A stretch of 64,000 nucleotides of DNA from Cycas panzhihuaensis. Its lineage: Eukaryota; Cycadophyta. A program made the position numbers and the translations under genes. Positions 53,481 to 64,000 of the stretch are shown here, piece after piece. The notes beneath the pieces are model-generated. The model saw only the letters and a program-made list of their open reading frames with translations, ran no database searches and was not told where the DNA came from. The stretch lies in NCBI GenBank assembly GCA_023213395.1, contig CM041465.1, forward strand, positions 169,329,741 through 169,393,740, read 5' to 3'. The number at the start of each line of letters is the position of its first letter. Positions within the stretch are counted from its first letter, which is position 1.

Positions 53481-54840
53481 TTTATACCACTATAATCTTA
53501 AGTAAAAATAGAATAAAACTCATGAAAAAGATCTTTAAATTGAGAGATCTCTTTAGGAGAATAATTAGCTCTAACTTTAATAATTTTGGGAGTATCTCCT
53601 AACTCTAAGTTAATATCAATGATTTCTCCTATGATCATAGCATTACCTTCTTAAAAATGAGGGGGAGTAAGTTCTAGAAGGAAAACTAATTCCTTAGGTT
53701 AAGAATGGATAACTAGTGGTGAATCTAAATGTATTAGTTTTAAGAAACCTAGCCTATGATAATAAGAGTAAAGACTATGGCTACAACCAACCAAATACTC
53801 AAGGATTACTTTGTCATTCTTGAAATGATCTAAGTAGAAGAGATTAATAAGCAGAACATTCTTTGATAAACTACAAGAAAGAGATAATATCTTAATAGTT
53901 TAGGGACCATTAAGAAGAAGATTTTTACGATTTGGTAAAAACTCAATAATTGAAGAATGAGATTGGTTTATCAATAAACTCCCAAGTTGTAGTGAAAACT
54001 TGTTCAAACTCAATATGGTTAAGAGAATAACCATGACCATATAAAGTCATCTAAATAAGAAATAATAAGGACTCATCAATAAAGTGACAAAGAAAGAAGG
54101 AAATAGTTGAAACCAAGTTAATCTCTTATACTCTATAGGGTAAAATTTGATCAATCTGAGATGAAGTGGTGCATGGAGCAACTTCATCATTAGATGCTAA
54201 ATCTAAATGCTTATTAAGTAATAATTTCTTTTCACATTTATTAAGCTATGTGATAAAAAGAGAAGACTAAAAAAAAATTGTCATAGGTATAGGCATATTA
54301 TAGTAGAATGTAATCACTTGCTAAGGCAGGGGAGTAGTTGTTACATATAAAATTGAAACAACTCTATCTAAAGGTAAACATAAGACTTGTGAAAAATAAA
54401 AATCATTTAAAGAGGGAAGATTTGGGTTAATTACTTGAGTTTTGGAAAGTCCTCCATAAGGATAATTAAGATGTGGTGTCTCTTCTTCGAAAAAAGAAGA
54501 AGAAGAAATAAAATGTTGAGATAACAAGATGGGGTAGAAAAGGTTAGAAGAAGAAGAAGAACTCGATTTAAAGGGAATGATTTCAACCATAACAACATCT
54601 TTTACTTCTCCCTAAGAAGAAGGAGTTTCAATGGTGAAATATTGCTCTAAGCCTAAGGATTAAAAGAAATATTCTAAAGAATTAGAGGATTTTCTAAGTG
54701 CAGTAACAATTTCAATGAGTGGCATTAATTACTTAATCAGTTTAGGTTTATGCTTCATAACTTTCAATTCTCTTTCATGGATGAACCAGAGTTTACCAAA
54801 AAGGGAGGAGCAAACAATAATCATTTAGGTGATCCAAGGT
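53481..54840 (-). pseudogene. Tat-B protease-RT linker
   Basis: Poorly conserved linker as in Tat-A. The open piece 54590-54321 has a Ser run (FKSSSSSSSNLFYP) and acidic phrases. No enzyme domain. Confidence 0.6.
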
Positions 54841-55250
54841 CTACCTAAAAGGATGTTATACTCTAAATCAAGGTCAATAATAGTTAATTCAGCATAAACT
54901 ATTCAACCTTCTAAAGTCAAGGGTAAAGTGACTTGACCAAGAGGAGTCTTTTGATATTTATCATAACCTTGGTAAATCCATTTACAAGGATAAAAAATGG
55001 AGATCTTTAAATCTTTAACATGACAAAGAGGGATAACATTAATAGATGAACTCTCATCAATAATGACATGCTTGATGTTTATATCATCCTTAATAATTTC
55101 AATATAAAATGGTGGAATATCATTAGGAGTGTGGTTAATTTGACTAGGCACAGTAGCTAAGTCAAAGGAAAGAATAGAATCATATAATCCCACTAAGGCA
55201 TGGACTCCTAATATATTAAATAGAAGTTAGCATTGCTTAGGATAAAATTT
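54841..55250 (-). pseudogene. Tat-B protease (broken)
   Basis: Frame 55193-54903: IKHVIIDESSSINVIPLCHV, with DESSS where the family has D(S/T/N)GSS, then WIYQGYDKYQKTPLGQVTL. After a stop the frame goes on LDLEYNILLGRPWI. Direct counterpart of the Tat-A protease at 39170-39400. Confidence 0.87.
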
Positions 55251-57806
55251 TAATAAGTCCATAATTTATATCCCAATAGGAATAGTCTTCAACCCATCAA
55301 CTAAAGAAAATGATCCATCCTTTAAACTAGAAGCAATAGATTGAAACTTAATAGGATGAGAAGGAACTAAGAGTAAAGAGTTAGGATTTTTGGTCATTAA
55401 ATCATCAAATGATTTAGAAGGACTAGAACTCTTTATAGTCTCAACCATATTGATAGTTCTTTTAGTTTAACCACCTCTAGGAGGTAAGCGAGCTTGATTA
55501 TTGACACACTTTGATGTGGTATTGGAAGAGGGAGTTGATTTATTTGATGAGTTAGTTTTGAAGTTTCACCTTTGACACTTTCAGCTTGCTCTACCTTACC
55601 TTTATTATCTTTCTCCTCTTAGTCATAATGTTGAGGCAATGGATGTTTATAAATCAATTGATCTTGAGAAGATTGGAAGTTTGATTTATTTAATTAGTAG
55701 TCTTTCATTTTATTGTTTAAACCATGTGAAATTAACTTCTATCATGTGCATTAGTTTGGTGGAAAGAGCACCATTTAGTCTTCCTTATAGGAGGAGAGGG
55801 TACATGCATGTTTTGTGACTTTATACCTTCATTAGGGTGAATTACTTTTGCCTCTTGGCTAGGAGAATTAGAAGAGAAGTCATTAATGCATAATTTAATA
55901 ATGTTTGTATGCTCTAATAATCTGATTGAAGAAGTTAAATAATCATAAGTTGGTTCAGGATGGGAGGATTTAGATGCTTAAACTAATTCTTTTAAAGGAA
56001 TTTATTTACCAACTTTCTTAATACCTACTTGGATTTTAAAGGTTTCCAAAGCAAGGCATCAATCAATAGCTTCCTCATACATTTGAGGACCTAACTTGAA
56101 TACCTCAAGATGGACATGAGGTCTCAAAGCATTAGTAAATAAGTTAAAGGGAAGCTTTAAGTCTAGTTAAGAGTAACATGCATGAACTTGATCTTGAAAT
56201 CTTCTTATAAAAACTCTTGAAGTTTCATCATGATTCTATTTGATAACCACTATTGATTTAATTCTAGACTCTAAAGTTCTTGCAACATCAAAATACTTAA
56301 TGAAGGAATCAACTAATTATCAAAATGAAAGGATAGAAGCATAAGGAAGACAATAGAACCACTTCAAAGCATCACCTTGAAAAGACTTGGGGAACAATCA
56401 CATCATGACATAATCATATGGCACAAAGTCTATACATATGAGTGCAAATGCTTGTATATGGGATGTTAGATCTTTGGAAGATTCACTTGAAAAGTTAGGA
56501 AGCTTAGGTAAGAAAGGAGGCATGGGAGATAATAAGACCTCTTATGGAAAAGAAGACTCATATAATCCAGAAAAGGCTTCCTTAGCCTTAATGTTGTAGA
56601 ATGTTGAGGTAAGGATGAAGGTTAAGGGATTGAAGAGGAAGTGCAAACTTATTGCTCATAAAACATAGGACATGTTGGAAGGGTTTGAGTTGGGTTAAAC
56701 CATATTGTTGGATTAACCATTAAATTATTTTTATAAATAGAGACTTGACGGAACATAAAATTAAGATTATAAGTCGAGGTATACTAGGGCAATGACCTAG
56801 GAATATAAGATGAGAAAGAGGGATTAACTACTGAAGTAGTTTGGAATTGAGTAGAAGACAACTAAGGATGAGTAATCTAAAGGTTAGATGTAGGATTAGA
56901 TGATAGAATAGGATTATTTGGTCTAGGAGGAGGAGGAATAAGCCTAATCCATTGAGGATTAATTCTATATATAAGCACTTGTTGATGAACTTTGGAAGGA
57001 ATAAAAATATGCTATGCAGATGTCATCTTTACAAGATTTAAAGGAGTTGGTCTAAGTGTCAAAGTTGATGGACCACCATGATGAGAAATAGGAACATGAG
57101 AAGAACCATGATTACTTTGGGTGAGTAACTCATAAGGTTTCTCATGTATAGAAGGTGTAACAAGAGGAGGACAATTTTGATTTTATGGGAAATGGGGAGA
57201 AATAGGGGGTTGTGAATGAGTAGATCTAATATATTCAATTTTTTATGAGGAGAAGAGGATCATCTTAGAGTAAGGGGGATGAGATAGTAAAGGGGATTAA
57301 GCCACCTTAGGGGTAGTTGATGGATCAGCCTACATGGATTCATATTCCTCATAAAGTAGATCAAACTAATAATAGTGGGGATGAGGTAGACATGGTATGA
57401 GTGTCAAGATAGAAAGGGTTATCATAACTAAGAATATAAATAGGAGAAAATAATTCCAGTTTGAATGGGCTCAAGGTAAGATGAAGATTCCTAAATAAGA
57501 GAAATCCCTTCTTAAACAGTAGAAGAGATAGGAAGGGGAAGACTATGAATAAACTAAGAAGGTATTTCAAAATAGCCTTTCTCAATAGGAACTTCATATA
57601 ATTGGTTTGACTCCTCAAGTGGATACAAATAGGTATTATGTACTTGATGTTCAAATAGATCCTCATGAGTGGATGAAACTTTTTAAGTGGGATGGAAGTG
57701 TTGAGGTTCAATGTTTGGAGGAATACCTTAAAGCCTTAATGCCTTTCTTCATTGAGATAAAGAGGTTATTTCTATCATTTAAAAGTGTATGATCAATGAA
57801 AAAAGG
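55251..57806 (-). pseudogene. Tat-B gag (broken)
   Basis: Minus strand: acidic N-terminal part near 57700-57350; core near 56380-56280 QGDALKWFYCLPYASILSF, then SFIKYFDVARTLESRIKSI, and NALRPHVHLEVFKLGP near 56100; knuckle KWCSFHQTNAHDRS near 55790; then 55448-55266 KSSSPSKSFDDLMTKNPNS. Each block has a counterpart in Tat-A gag. Stops throughout. Confidence 0.85.
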
Positions 57807-57829
57807 GCAACTCCCTAGTATGGTCACTA
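57807..57829 (-). promoter_or_regulatory. Tat-B primer-binding site
   Basis: Minus strand TAGTGACCATACTAGGGAG, against TGGCGACCATACTGGGGAC in Tat-A: the differences are all G-to-A or C-to-T. It sits a few bases from the inferred LTR end at 57836. Confidence 0.75.
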
Positions 57830-57835
57830 GAAAGA

Positions 57836-59133
57836 TGGTTGTTTGGGAATTAGTCAAAGCTAAGTACTTATTAATACCATTATATTCCATCTATTTCAAC
57901 TAAATATTGGGAGATATTTAGACCTATAGGAACCCTAGAACCAACTTTGTCCAACTCCCAAGAAGGAGTGCATACTTTTTTATATTTTATTCATGAAAAT
58001 ATTATTGAAAGTATAAGGCTAGTATATGTGGTGATAGCTTAGTGATAAAATATACTAGCCTACATAAATAGGTAGAGGAGATCTAAGTTTAGAGTTATAC
58101 TAACAATGCTTTTGTTTTATTGTTTTATTCTTTCCTTTATTTCTTTTAACATTTCAAGTTTATTTAAAGGAAGGAAAGTAAAACAATATCATATGATCAT
58201 ACATTCATACAATAAATTTGCATGCAAGCTAAGAAGATTTAATAAGATCAAGAAAAATTACATCAAAGCTAAAAGGAACTATTACTTTTGTTCTTCTAAT
58301 TTTTAGAGGCAAACTCCTTTGGCTAGGAAAAGAAATAACAAGACTAATCTAAACTTTTTCTAAGGAGTATTTAAAAAAACAAAATAGGCCACTTAAATAA
58401 AGAAATGATAGTGAACTTTAAAAAGGAAATTTTCATACATCCCTTATAAATACGAATTGAAGGTACATGAAACTCCTTTTTAGAGTTCTTTCTCTTGCAT
58501 ATTTGATCTTTGATAGGGTTTGGAATTTCTTAAGTATAGAGCAACTTGAAATGAAAGAAACAAACTATAAAATATAACATGCAAGGCTTATTGTTCACAT
58601 ATAAGCTTAAAGTTCACTCATATGATTTATTAGAGTTTGTATATAGTAAAGAAATTTAATATGTAAGCTCTAATTTACCCATATGATCTATTAAAATTAC
58701 AAGAATAGGAGCATGGAAGGAACTTTCATTTAGTTTAATAACATGTAACCATGTAAATAGCAAATTCATTTAATTTCTTATAAAAGAACAAGCATAAAAG
58801 ACATACAAAATCTATTGTACTTATTCTTTTGCTTATGAAATCCTTTAGAAGGAGAAAGAAAAGTAGATTATAAAGGAAAGTATTTTAAATTCCCATAAGA
58901 TTCATAAAAGAGAGTTACCATATTTATGCCTCAATATAGCAATCTTTCCCTTTTCAACCAATATTTCACCAAAAATTTCTTTAAAAACAAGTAGCAAAAG
59001 GAGAAAATTATGAAGAAACCACCAATACTAGCACTAAACCATAAGAAATAAGACAAAGTCCTCTTGGAAATTTTGACAACTATGGAGAATAGGAAGGAGA
59101 AGCTATGAAATATGATGAAGAGGTAGAACTCTC
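57836..59133 (-). repeat. Tat-B 5' LTR, interrupted
   Basis: Starts TGGTTGTTTGGGAA and aligns with 20817-22137. Cut by Copia-4 at 59134; the rest, about 290 bases, should lie past the window. A frame at 58106-58306 is not a gene. Confidence 0.88.
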
Positions 59134-59445
59134 TGAAAGAGGTTAATGTATCAAGGTCATTTGTGTAGATTAATTATGTGACCTTAGGATATATTATTAG
59201 CATTAGTCTCTTAATGAAATGTACTTTATGTGCATTTAGATGTAATTTTGGGTTTATGTCATTAGGTGGGAAAATCCTAACCCTAATGCTCACCTTCAAT
59301 AATAAAAGGAGAAATCTCAAGGAGGGAGTCATTATTCATTCTCACCTCTAAGCTTACTCTCATATCTTGTTTCATTTTCATTTTCATTCTCCATTGCCAT
59401 TGTGTGCATGTGAGTGATTTATCTCCTAGATCCATCCTTTCTTCA
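59134..59445 (+). repeat. Copia-4 5' LTR
   Basis: Begins TGAAAGAGGTTAATG exactly where the match between the two Tat-B LTRs stops, and ends TTTCTTCA two bases before the primer site: 312 bases. The 3' copy is outside the window. Confidence 0.85.
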
Positions 59446-59447
59446 TG

Positions 59448-59460
59448 TGGTATCAGAGCT
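59448..59460 (+). promoter_or_regulatory. Copia-4 primer-binding site (tRNA-iMet)
   Basis: TGGTATCAGAGCT, a perfect match to the usual plant initiator-Met primer site, two bases after the LTR. Confidence 0.95.
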
Positions 59461-61480
59461 AGAAGGGGATCTATTCACTCCATTCCACTTGCATGGAGTC
59501 ATTTTGCCTCTCCTTCACCTTCAATGTTAAGTATTGAGAGTGCATTCCTTTTTTTAACATTTTGAGAGCATAAATTATAAGTATTTTACATGTTGCTGCT
59601 TTGTCCATGTGTGCAAAAATTTAGAGGTGAAGAATACAGGTTTCTGAAGCCGTTTAGTTGCCGGAATAGTCCTAGGAGCATTAAAGGCCCAAATTTTCAT
59701 AAAAATTCAAGCATCTCAGAATTTGATAAAATTTGGCATGCAAGGTCACCTTCACTAGAGGATCATTTTTGTCTTCTAAAGTAATGTCATATTTAGCCTA
59801 AAATAGTGAGTTTTAGCTATGACAAAAAGGGTAAATTTTGTGAATCAGTGATTTAAAGTACTTTTCCTATTAAACTCCTTCTATTATATGCTGAAGATAT
59901 GAAAGTTTTATTAAGGGATCTGGTACATTTATGTCTTAAGATCATTTTAAGATAACTCTCATAAAATTTCATCCACTGGTTAGTGAGATCTATGTAGTTT
60001 TCTCACAGTTGCTGATTTTGCCTACTCAACCCCATAAAGGACCTTGCAAGGGCATTTCGGGCAATTGTTTGGCAGATTTTGCAGATGGTGCAGAAGGGAA
60101 AGTTAATGTACTTGTCAAAACTTAACTTTTGACATATTGAAGTCTAGATTCTGAGATAGTTGATCTGGCATGATTTTTGCTTTGGTGCTTTTTTGGGCAG
60201 AAAAGTTTTTGTGGATTTTCTAAAATATGACTTCACAAATCTATCAGAAATGAAATTATGAACACTTTTTCCTTTTGTCATAAATTCAGATTTCATCATT
60301 TAGGCCTTCATATTTGTAATTTCTAAAAATTACCCATTTATCATTATTTGTAAATTTTGTGAAAAAGTCATAAAATAGGGCAAAATAGCATGCATATAGA
60401 TTTAGAAAAATCATCATTTTAGTGGCAAGTTGATCCACTTTTTATCCCATTATGAATTTTGTATTAAAATTTCTAAAATCATATTTGGAAACATTGTACT
60501 AAAGCAAGGGAAACCTTGGATTGGAAGCAACATCTGGTTCCCCTGCTAAATCTAGCATGCTTTTCTATTTGCACATATAGCATAAAGCATCACAAAAGCA
60601 GTAATAATAATAAAGCATCACAAAAGAAGTAGCAACAACAAAGCATCACAAAAGCAGCAACAATAATAAAGCAAGCACGAAAAGTAAGCAAGCACATTTG
60701 ACAAGTTTCTATTTTAGTTTTTAGTTATACGGAAACATCTTATACTATTCCTAAAAGGAATCTCATCTGTATGATCTATACTACCAGTTCTTGACTTGTG
60801 CACACACTCGCCTTGGTTGAAATAGATCAAGGTTGACCAAAGTCTAGGCCCTAAGGGAGGTGTGAGTTTCATACTGGGTTTGGTCTTAACTAGAATAGTG
60901 GTGGAGGGACAGGTTAGCCATACCTACGGCCTCCAATCAGGGATAATCCTAATAACCACCTAGAAAAACTAAAAACCTCAATACAAGATTAAAATTAACC
61001 TGGTCAAATATCTATCATAGCCGTGGGATACGTAGTACCGTTTGACTCTTCGGAGGAGGTATAAAGCTGCTCATTGGTGAACTGGGTGAGGGTTGGGAGT
61101 ACCTGGGCTCCACTGTGACTTGGATTTCATCACCAAGCACAGGTGCAGGTATCGTGGGTGAAGGCCCTAATCGTATACTAGAAGCCTTAGGTATCGAAAC
61201 CTCACCTACATTTGGACATAAGTGAGAGGTTAGTGGCATGACACATCATCACTCTTTGCCAGCTCCACATTAGGCCTCATTCTTACATTATTACTTATAT
61301 TCATTTTTTATATAATTGTTGAAAAATAGTTAATCATTGCTTATTTCTCATCATAATAATCATTTCTACATCCCTGCTATGCTAGGTGTATTAGTCACAT
61401 GTGTCAGTGGCACATACTTCTATCATCTCTTCTACTTCTTCATCATCACCATGTAATCTCAATTCAAGCAAAATGTTAAC
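59461..61480 (+). other. Copia-4 long leader
   Basis: About 2 kb before gag. No domain recognised. 60584-60690 holds a 28-base tandem repeat. A minus-strand frame (61239-61015) is Pro/Ser-rich and open but unlike any family I know. The long leader could include a later small insertion. Confidence 0.5.
60584..60690 (+). repeat. 28-base tandem repeat, 3.5 copies
   Basis: Units starting aaagcatcacaaaagcag at 60584, 60612, 60640 and (partial) 60668; the spacing is exactly 28. The second half of each unit is a run of aat or aac triplets. Confidence 0.9.
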
Positions 61481-62645
61481 TGCATATTGAAAGGCAAAGA
61501 AAATTAGGATATATGGTACACTGGAATTAAAAATGCTACAAAGTATAAAGGCCTTTAGAGAGCCCACTTGCAGCCTACACCCAGCACACCAGCAACGACT
61601 ACAACAACTACTTTGAGTGGATCCGCCCCAACAGCTCCTACAGATACTGCAGCTAAACTACAATAGGAGATAGATGATGAAAAGATTCGTGCAGGAATTT
61701 TGTTGGTCATTGATCACTCCTTGCACAACTTGATAAATGAAGAGGAACATGATACAACCTGGAAGGTCTTATAAGTTCTTAAAAAGAACTTTGATACAAA
61801 GTCAGATTTACAATTTGTTCATCTTGTTTTGAAAATGAACAAATTAAAAATGCAGAAGGGATGAGATCATGAGACAATAAATCTCCTTCGACCAATCAAA
61901 TAGGCAATTGACAAAGACTTTAAGACCCAATGCATCACTTGGGCATTTTTGATCCAGTCATGTTTACATGTCCCTGATTATAAAAACTTGCTTGGAAGTC
62001 TTTAATCTAGTGGAACATCGAAGACATTCAACTTCAAAGAACTTGCCAAGAAGTTCATAGAATTTGACAAAACCTTTGATACAAACTTTGTAGCCTCTGA
62101 CTCTCTTCCAGATGCAGCCTTTGAGGTAGAAGAAGAAGTTTGCTACACAAAAAATCAAGGTCCCTCTTATGGCAGAGGAAATAACTGAGCAAGAGGAAGA
62201 GGAAGAAATATGGAAAATCATCCACAAGGTCAATCAAACCCTCAATCACAACTTCAACAGTTTCAAGGCCAAGGGCCACCTCAACAAAGAGTAAGACAAT
62301 CAGGTCAAACCAGTACTTCTTCAGGGACTGGTAATCAAACTATTATGTGTGATCAGTGTAACCATAAAGGACACTTAGCAAAAGATTGCAGAACTGCTAC
62401 TTATAAGTTGGCCAAGTTCCAACCAAAACATGGAGCTCACAATGTTGAAGAAACTTGTGAAGAATCCTTTAGTGGTGCAGGTTTTATACAAGCACACATT
62501 CAAAGAATTGAGGGATCTTCAACATCAAATGCCATTGACCAACCAAAGAGATACTTTGAAGCTTGGTGTAGATATATCACTTGTGAATTCCCTTCACCAA
62601 TGCTAAGCCCTATTGGAATTGCCAATAGTGTGGCTTCAATCGATG
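61481..62645 (+). pseudogene. Copia-4 gag (few breaks)
   Basis: From about 61660: EIDDEKIRAGILLVIDHSLH, TTWKVL-stop-VLKKNFDTKS (usual AxxxWxxLxxxF), LQFVHLVLKMNKLKMQ, FNFKELAKKFIEFDKTFDT. Then 62210 on: Gln-rich stretch, and zinc knuckle CDQCNHKGHLAKDC (CX2CX4HX4C complete) at 62350-62391. Stops in the first half only. Confidence 0.85.
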
Positions 62646-62950
62646 GACAATGGATCATGGACATAGGAGCAACTCAACATATGACATGAAATCGTAGTCT
62701 ATATCAAACATTTAACTCAAATGTTCATGGAGTTGTTCACATGGCTGATAAATCATAACAACCTGTTGAAGGAATTAACAACATTCGCTTGAAACTCCCA
62801 GGCTTAGAAGATTTTACATTGCTTGATGTTTTATACATACCCAATCTCAAACAGAACCTACTCTCTTTATCCACACTTATTTCTCGTGGATTTGATCCGA
62901 TCAGAATGAATGACTAGACTCTTAAGGTCATTCACCCTCTAACTAATCAG
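62646..62950 (+). pseudogene. Copia-4 protease (one or two stops)
   Basis: QWIMDIGATQHMT at 62648-62686, the DxGAxxHM active site, followed by a stop TGA where the family has Trp or another residue. Then VVHMADKS, LLDVLYIPNLKQNLLSLSTL, the usual end block. Another stop at 62916. Confidence 0.85.
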
Positions 62951-64000
62951 GTGGTTTTGACTGGACATCTCTCTAGCAAACTCTTTCGACTGAATGACTC
63001 TCCATCTTCTGAAGCCCATTGTGCCCAAAGCTCTTATGCCGATGAAGAATTTGTATTTAATTCCATCTTAATCCATCCAACGTTGTCACTAGAAGCTCTT
63101 TGGTATGCTCATATGGGCCATGTTTACATTGATAGACTTAGAGATCTTTCTAATACTCTTCCAAACCTTCCAAAGTTTTCCTCTAAGCCCTTTAAAAGTG
63201 AAGCTTGTATCATTGCCAAATCTCATGGACAACCCTTTCCCAAAAGTCAGTGGAAATTAAGCCATCCATTACAATTGGTACACTCTGATTTATGCGGGTC
63301 AATGCCTATTCCTTCACTAAAGGGCAAGCCATATTACATCTCTTTCATTAATGATTTCACTAGAAAAGTATGGGTAGCTTTTCTACACAAGAAAGATGAA
63401 GCATTCCATATATTGAAGGAATTCAAAGCCCTCACTGAAAAGAGTCAGGTTATCAACTCAAATGTCTTTAAACTGATAATGGTGGCAAATATACCTCACA
63501 TGAGTTTGAAAGCAACCTTCGAGATAATGGCATCAAGCATCAAACAACAGTAGCAGGTACCCCACAACAAAATGGAGTTACCGAGTGTATGAACAGGATA
63601 ATCATGAATATGGCTCGTGCTATGTTAATATATAAAAATATACCTGCCTATCTATGGGTTGAAGTAATCTGAACAGCCATTTATTATATCAATGCTATTA
63701 GCCCATCAAAGGAAGTACAATCACCTAATGAAAAGTGGTCAGGACAAGCCCCCATTGTTTACTACTTTAGAATTTTTGGCTCTACATGCTATGCCCATAT
63801 TCTAGATACAGATAGAAATAAACTCTAGCCAAGGGCACTTAAAGGCATCTTTGTTAGATACCCTATGGATAAGAAAGGGTATAAGGTCTTTATACCTTCA
63901 CAATGAAAAATCATCGTTACCAGAGATGTCGTTTTTGTGGAGACAGAGGATCAGTTACTTAAATTAGACTCTATAGTACCCTCACACTACTACAATAATG
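62951..64000 (+). pseudogene. Copia-4 integrase (one frameshift)
   Basis: ALWYAHMGHVYIDRLRDL and SEACIIAKSHGQPF (zinc finger; first Cys of the pair is Ser), LVHSDLCGSMPIPSLKGKPY with catalytic Asp 63287, NDFTRKVWVAFLHKK, then a one-base loss near 63470 into TDNGGKYTSHEFES (Asp 63475), PQQNGVTECMNRII (Glu 63583), AYLWVEVI, PNEKWSGQAP, and KGYKVFIPSQ. All three catalytic acids remain. Runs off the window. Confidence 0.9.

Larger units (their letters stand above)
20817..59133 (-). mobile_element. Tat-B: old Tat/Ogre-type Ty3/Gypsy element with nested insertions
   Basis: Minus-strand Gypsy whose 5' LTR begins at 57836 and whose 3' LTR is 20817-22427. In element order: primer site, gag, protease, RT, RNase H, integrase, aRNH, antisense PMD-like gene, tandem array, polypurine tract, 3' LTR. 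Copia-3 with its own nested elements interrupts it from 29036 to 50857, in the last codons of integrase, and Copia-4 interrupts its 5' LTR at 59134. The remaining LTR end lies beyond the window. Its gag, protease and integrase match Tat-A closely enough to call it the same lineage, but far older. Confidence 0.88.
59134..64000 (+). mobile_element. Copia-4: Ty1/Copia retrotransposon, 5' part
   Basis: 5' LTR 59134-59445, exact initiator-Met primer site, long leader, gag, protease and integrase; it runs off the end before RT. Less decayed than Copia-1 and Copia-2 (a 159-codon and a 200-codon frame), so it is a later arrival. CTCTC (59129-59133) is the presumed left target duplication. Confidence 0.92.

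Noticed and set aside
61015-61239. Pro/Ser-rich minus-strand frame as an antisense gene of Copia-4
   Set aside because: Short, no known domain, no splice or promoter signal, no second copy to compare.

Overview
This window is a plant repeat graveyard with no host gene that I can recognise. Everything identifiable is an LTR retrotransposon: four Ty1/Copia elements, one chromodomain-type Ty3/Gypsy, two Tat/Ogre-type Ty3/Gypsy and one solo LTR. They are stacked inside each other. The families (Copia with initiator-Met-like primer sites, Tat-type Gypsy with plant-type extra domains) place the DNA in a plant with a large, repeat-rich genome. A gymnosperm would fit the age and decay, but the species cannot be read from this sequence.

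Layout. 1-1073 and 6866-11373 hold a very old chromovirus (+ strand). Copia-1 (1074-6865, - strand) sits in its gag, and Copia-2 (11379-18243, + strand) sits in or near its 3' LTR. 18249-20816 is unassigned AT-rich DNA with two degenerate tandem arrays. From 20817 to the end lies one large - strand Tat-type element, Tat-B. Its 3' LTR is 20817-22427 and its 5' LTR starts at 57836. Copia-3 (29036-50857, + strand, gag only) is inserted in the last codons of the Tat-B integrase. The 3' LTR of Copia-3 is split by a solo LTR (33449-33637 plus 50199-50657). That solo LTR is split in turn by a much younger, GC-rich Tat-type element, Tat-A (33638-50193, + strand). Copia-4 (from 59134, + strand) cuts the Tat-B 5' LTR and runs off the window. 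Target-site duplications support most of these joints.

How the parts work together. In Tat-A the sense strand carries gag, protease, RT, RNase H and integrase in order, with only a few stops and frameshifts. Downstream lies an antisense gene whose product resembles the plant mobile domain (PMD) and carries a Gly/Ser-rich linker and a coiled-coil-like tail. A second, host/archaeal-type RNase H (aRNH) follows on the sense strand. The much older Tat-B carries the same extra modules: a decayed aRNH and a decayed antisense PMD-like gene, but in the opposite order. A small intron in the antisense gene is at the same place in both elements. This antisense, spliced, PMD-like gene carried by two Tat elements of different age is the most interesting system here.

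Decay. The old elements are AT-rich and full of stops that fit C-to-T or G-to-A changes (Gln to TAG, catalytic Asp to Asn). Tat-A is visibly GC-rich and far better preserved.
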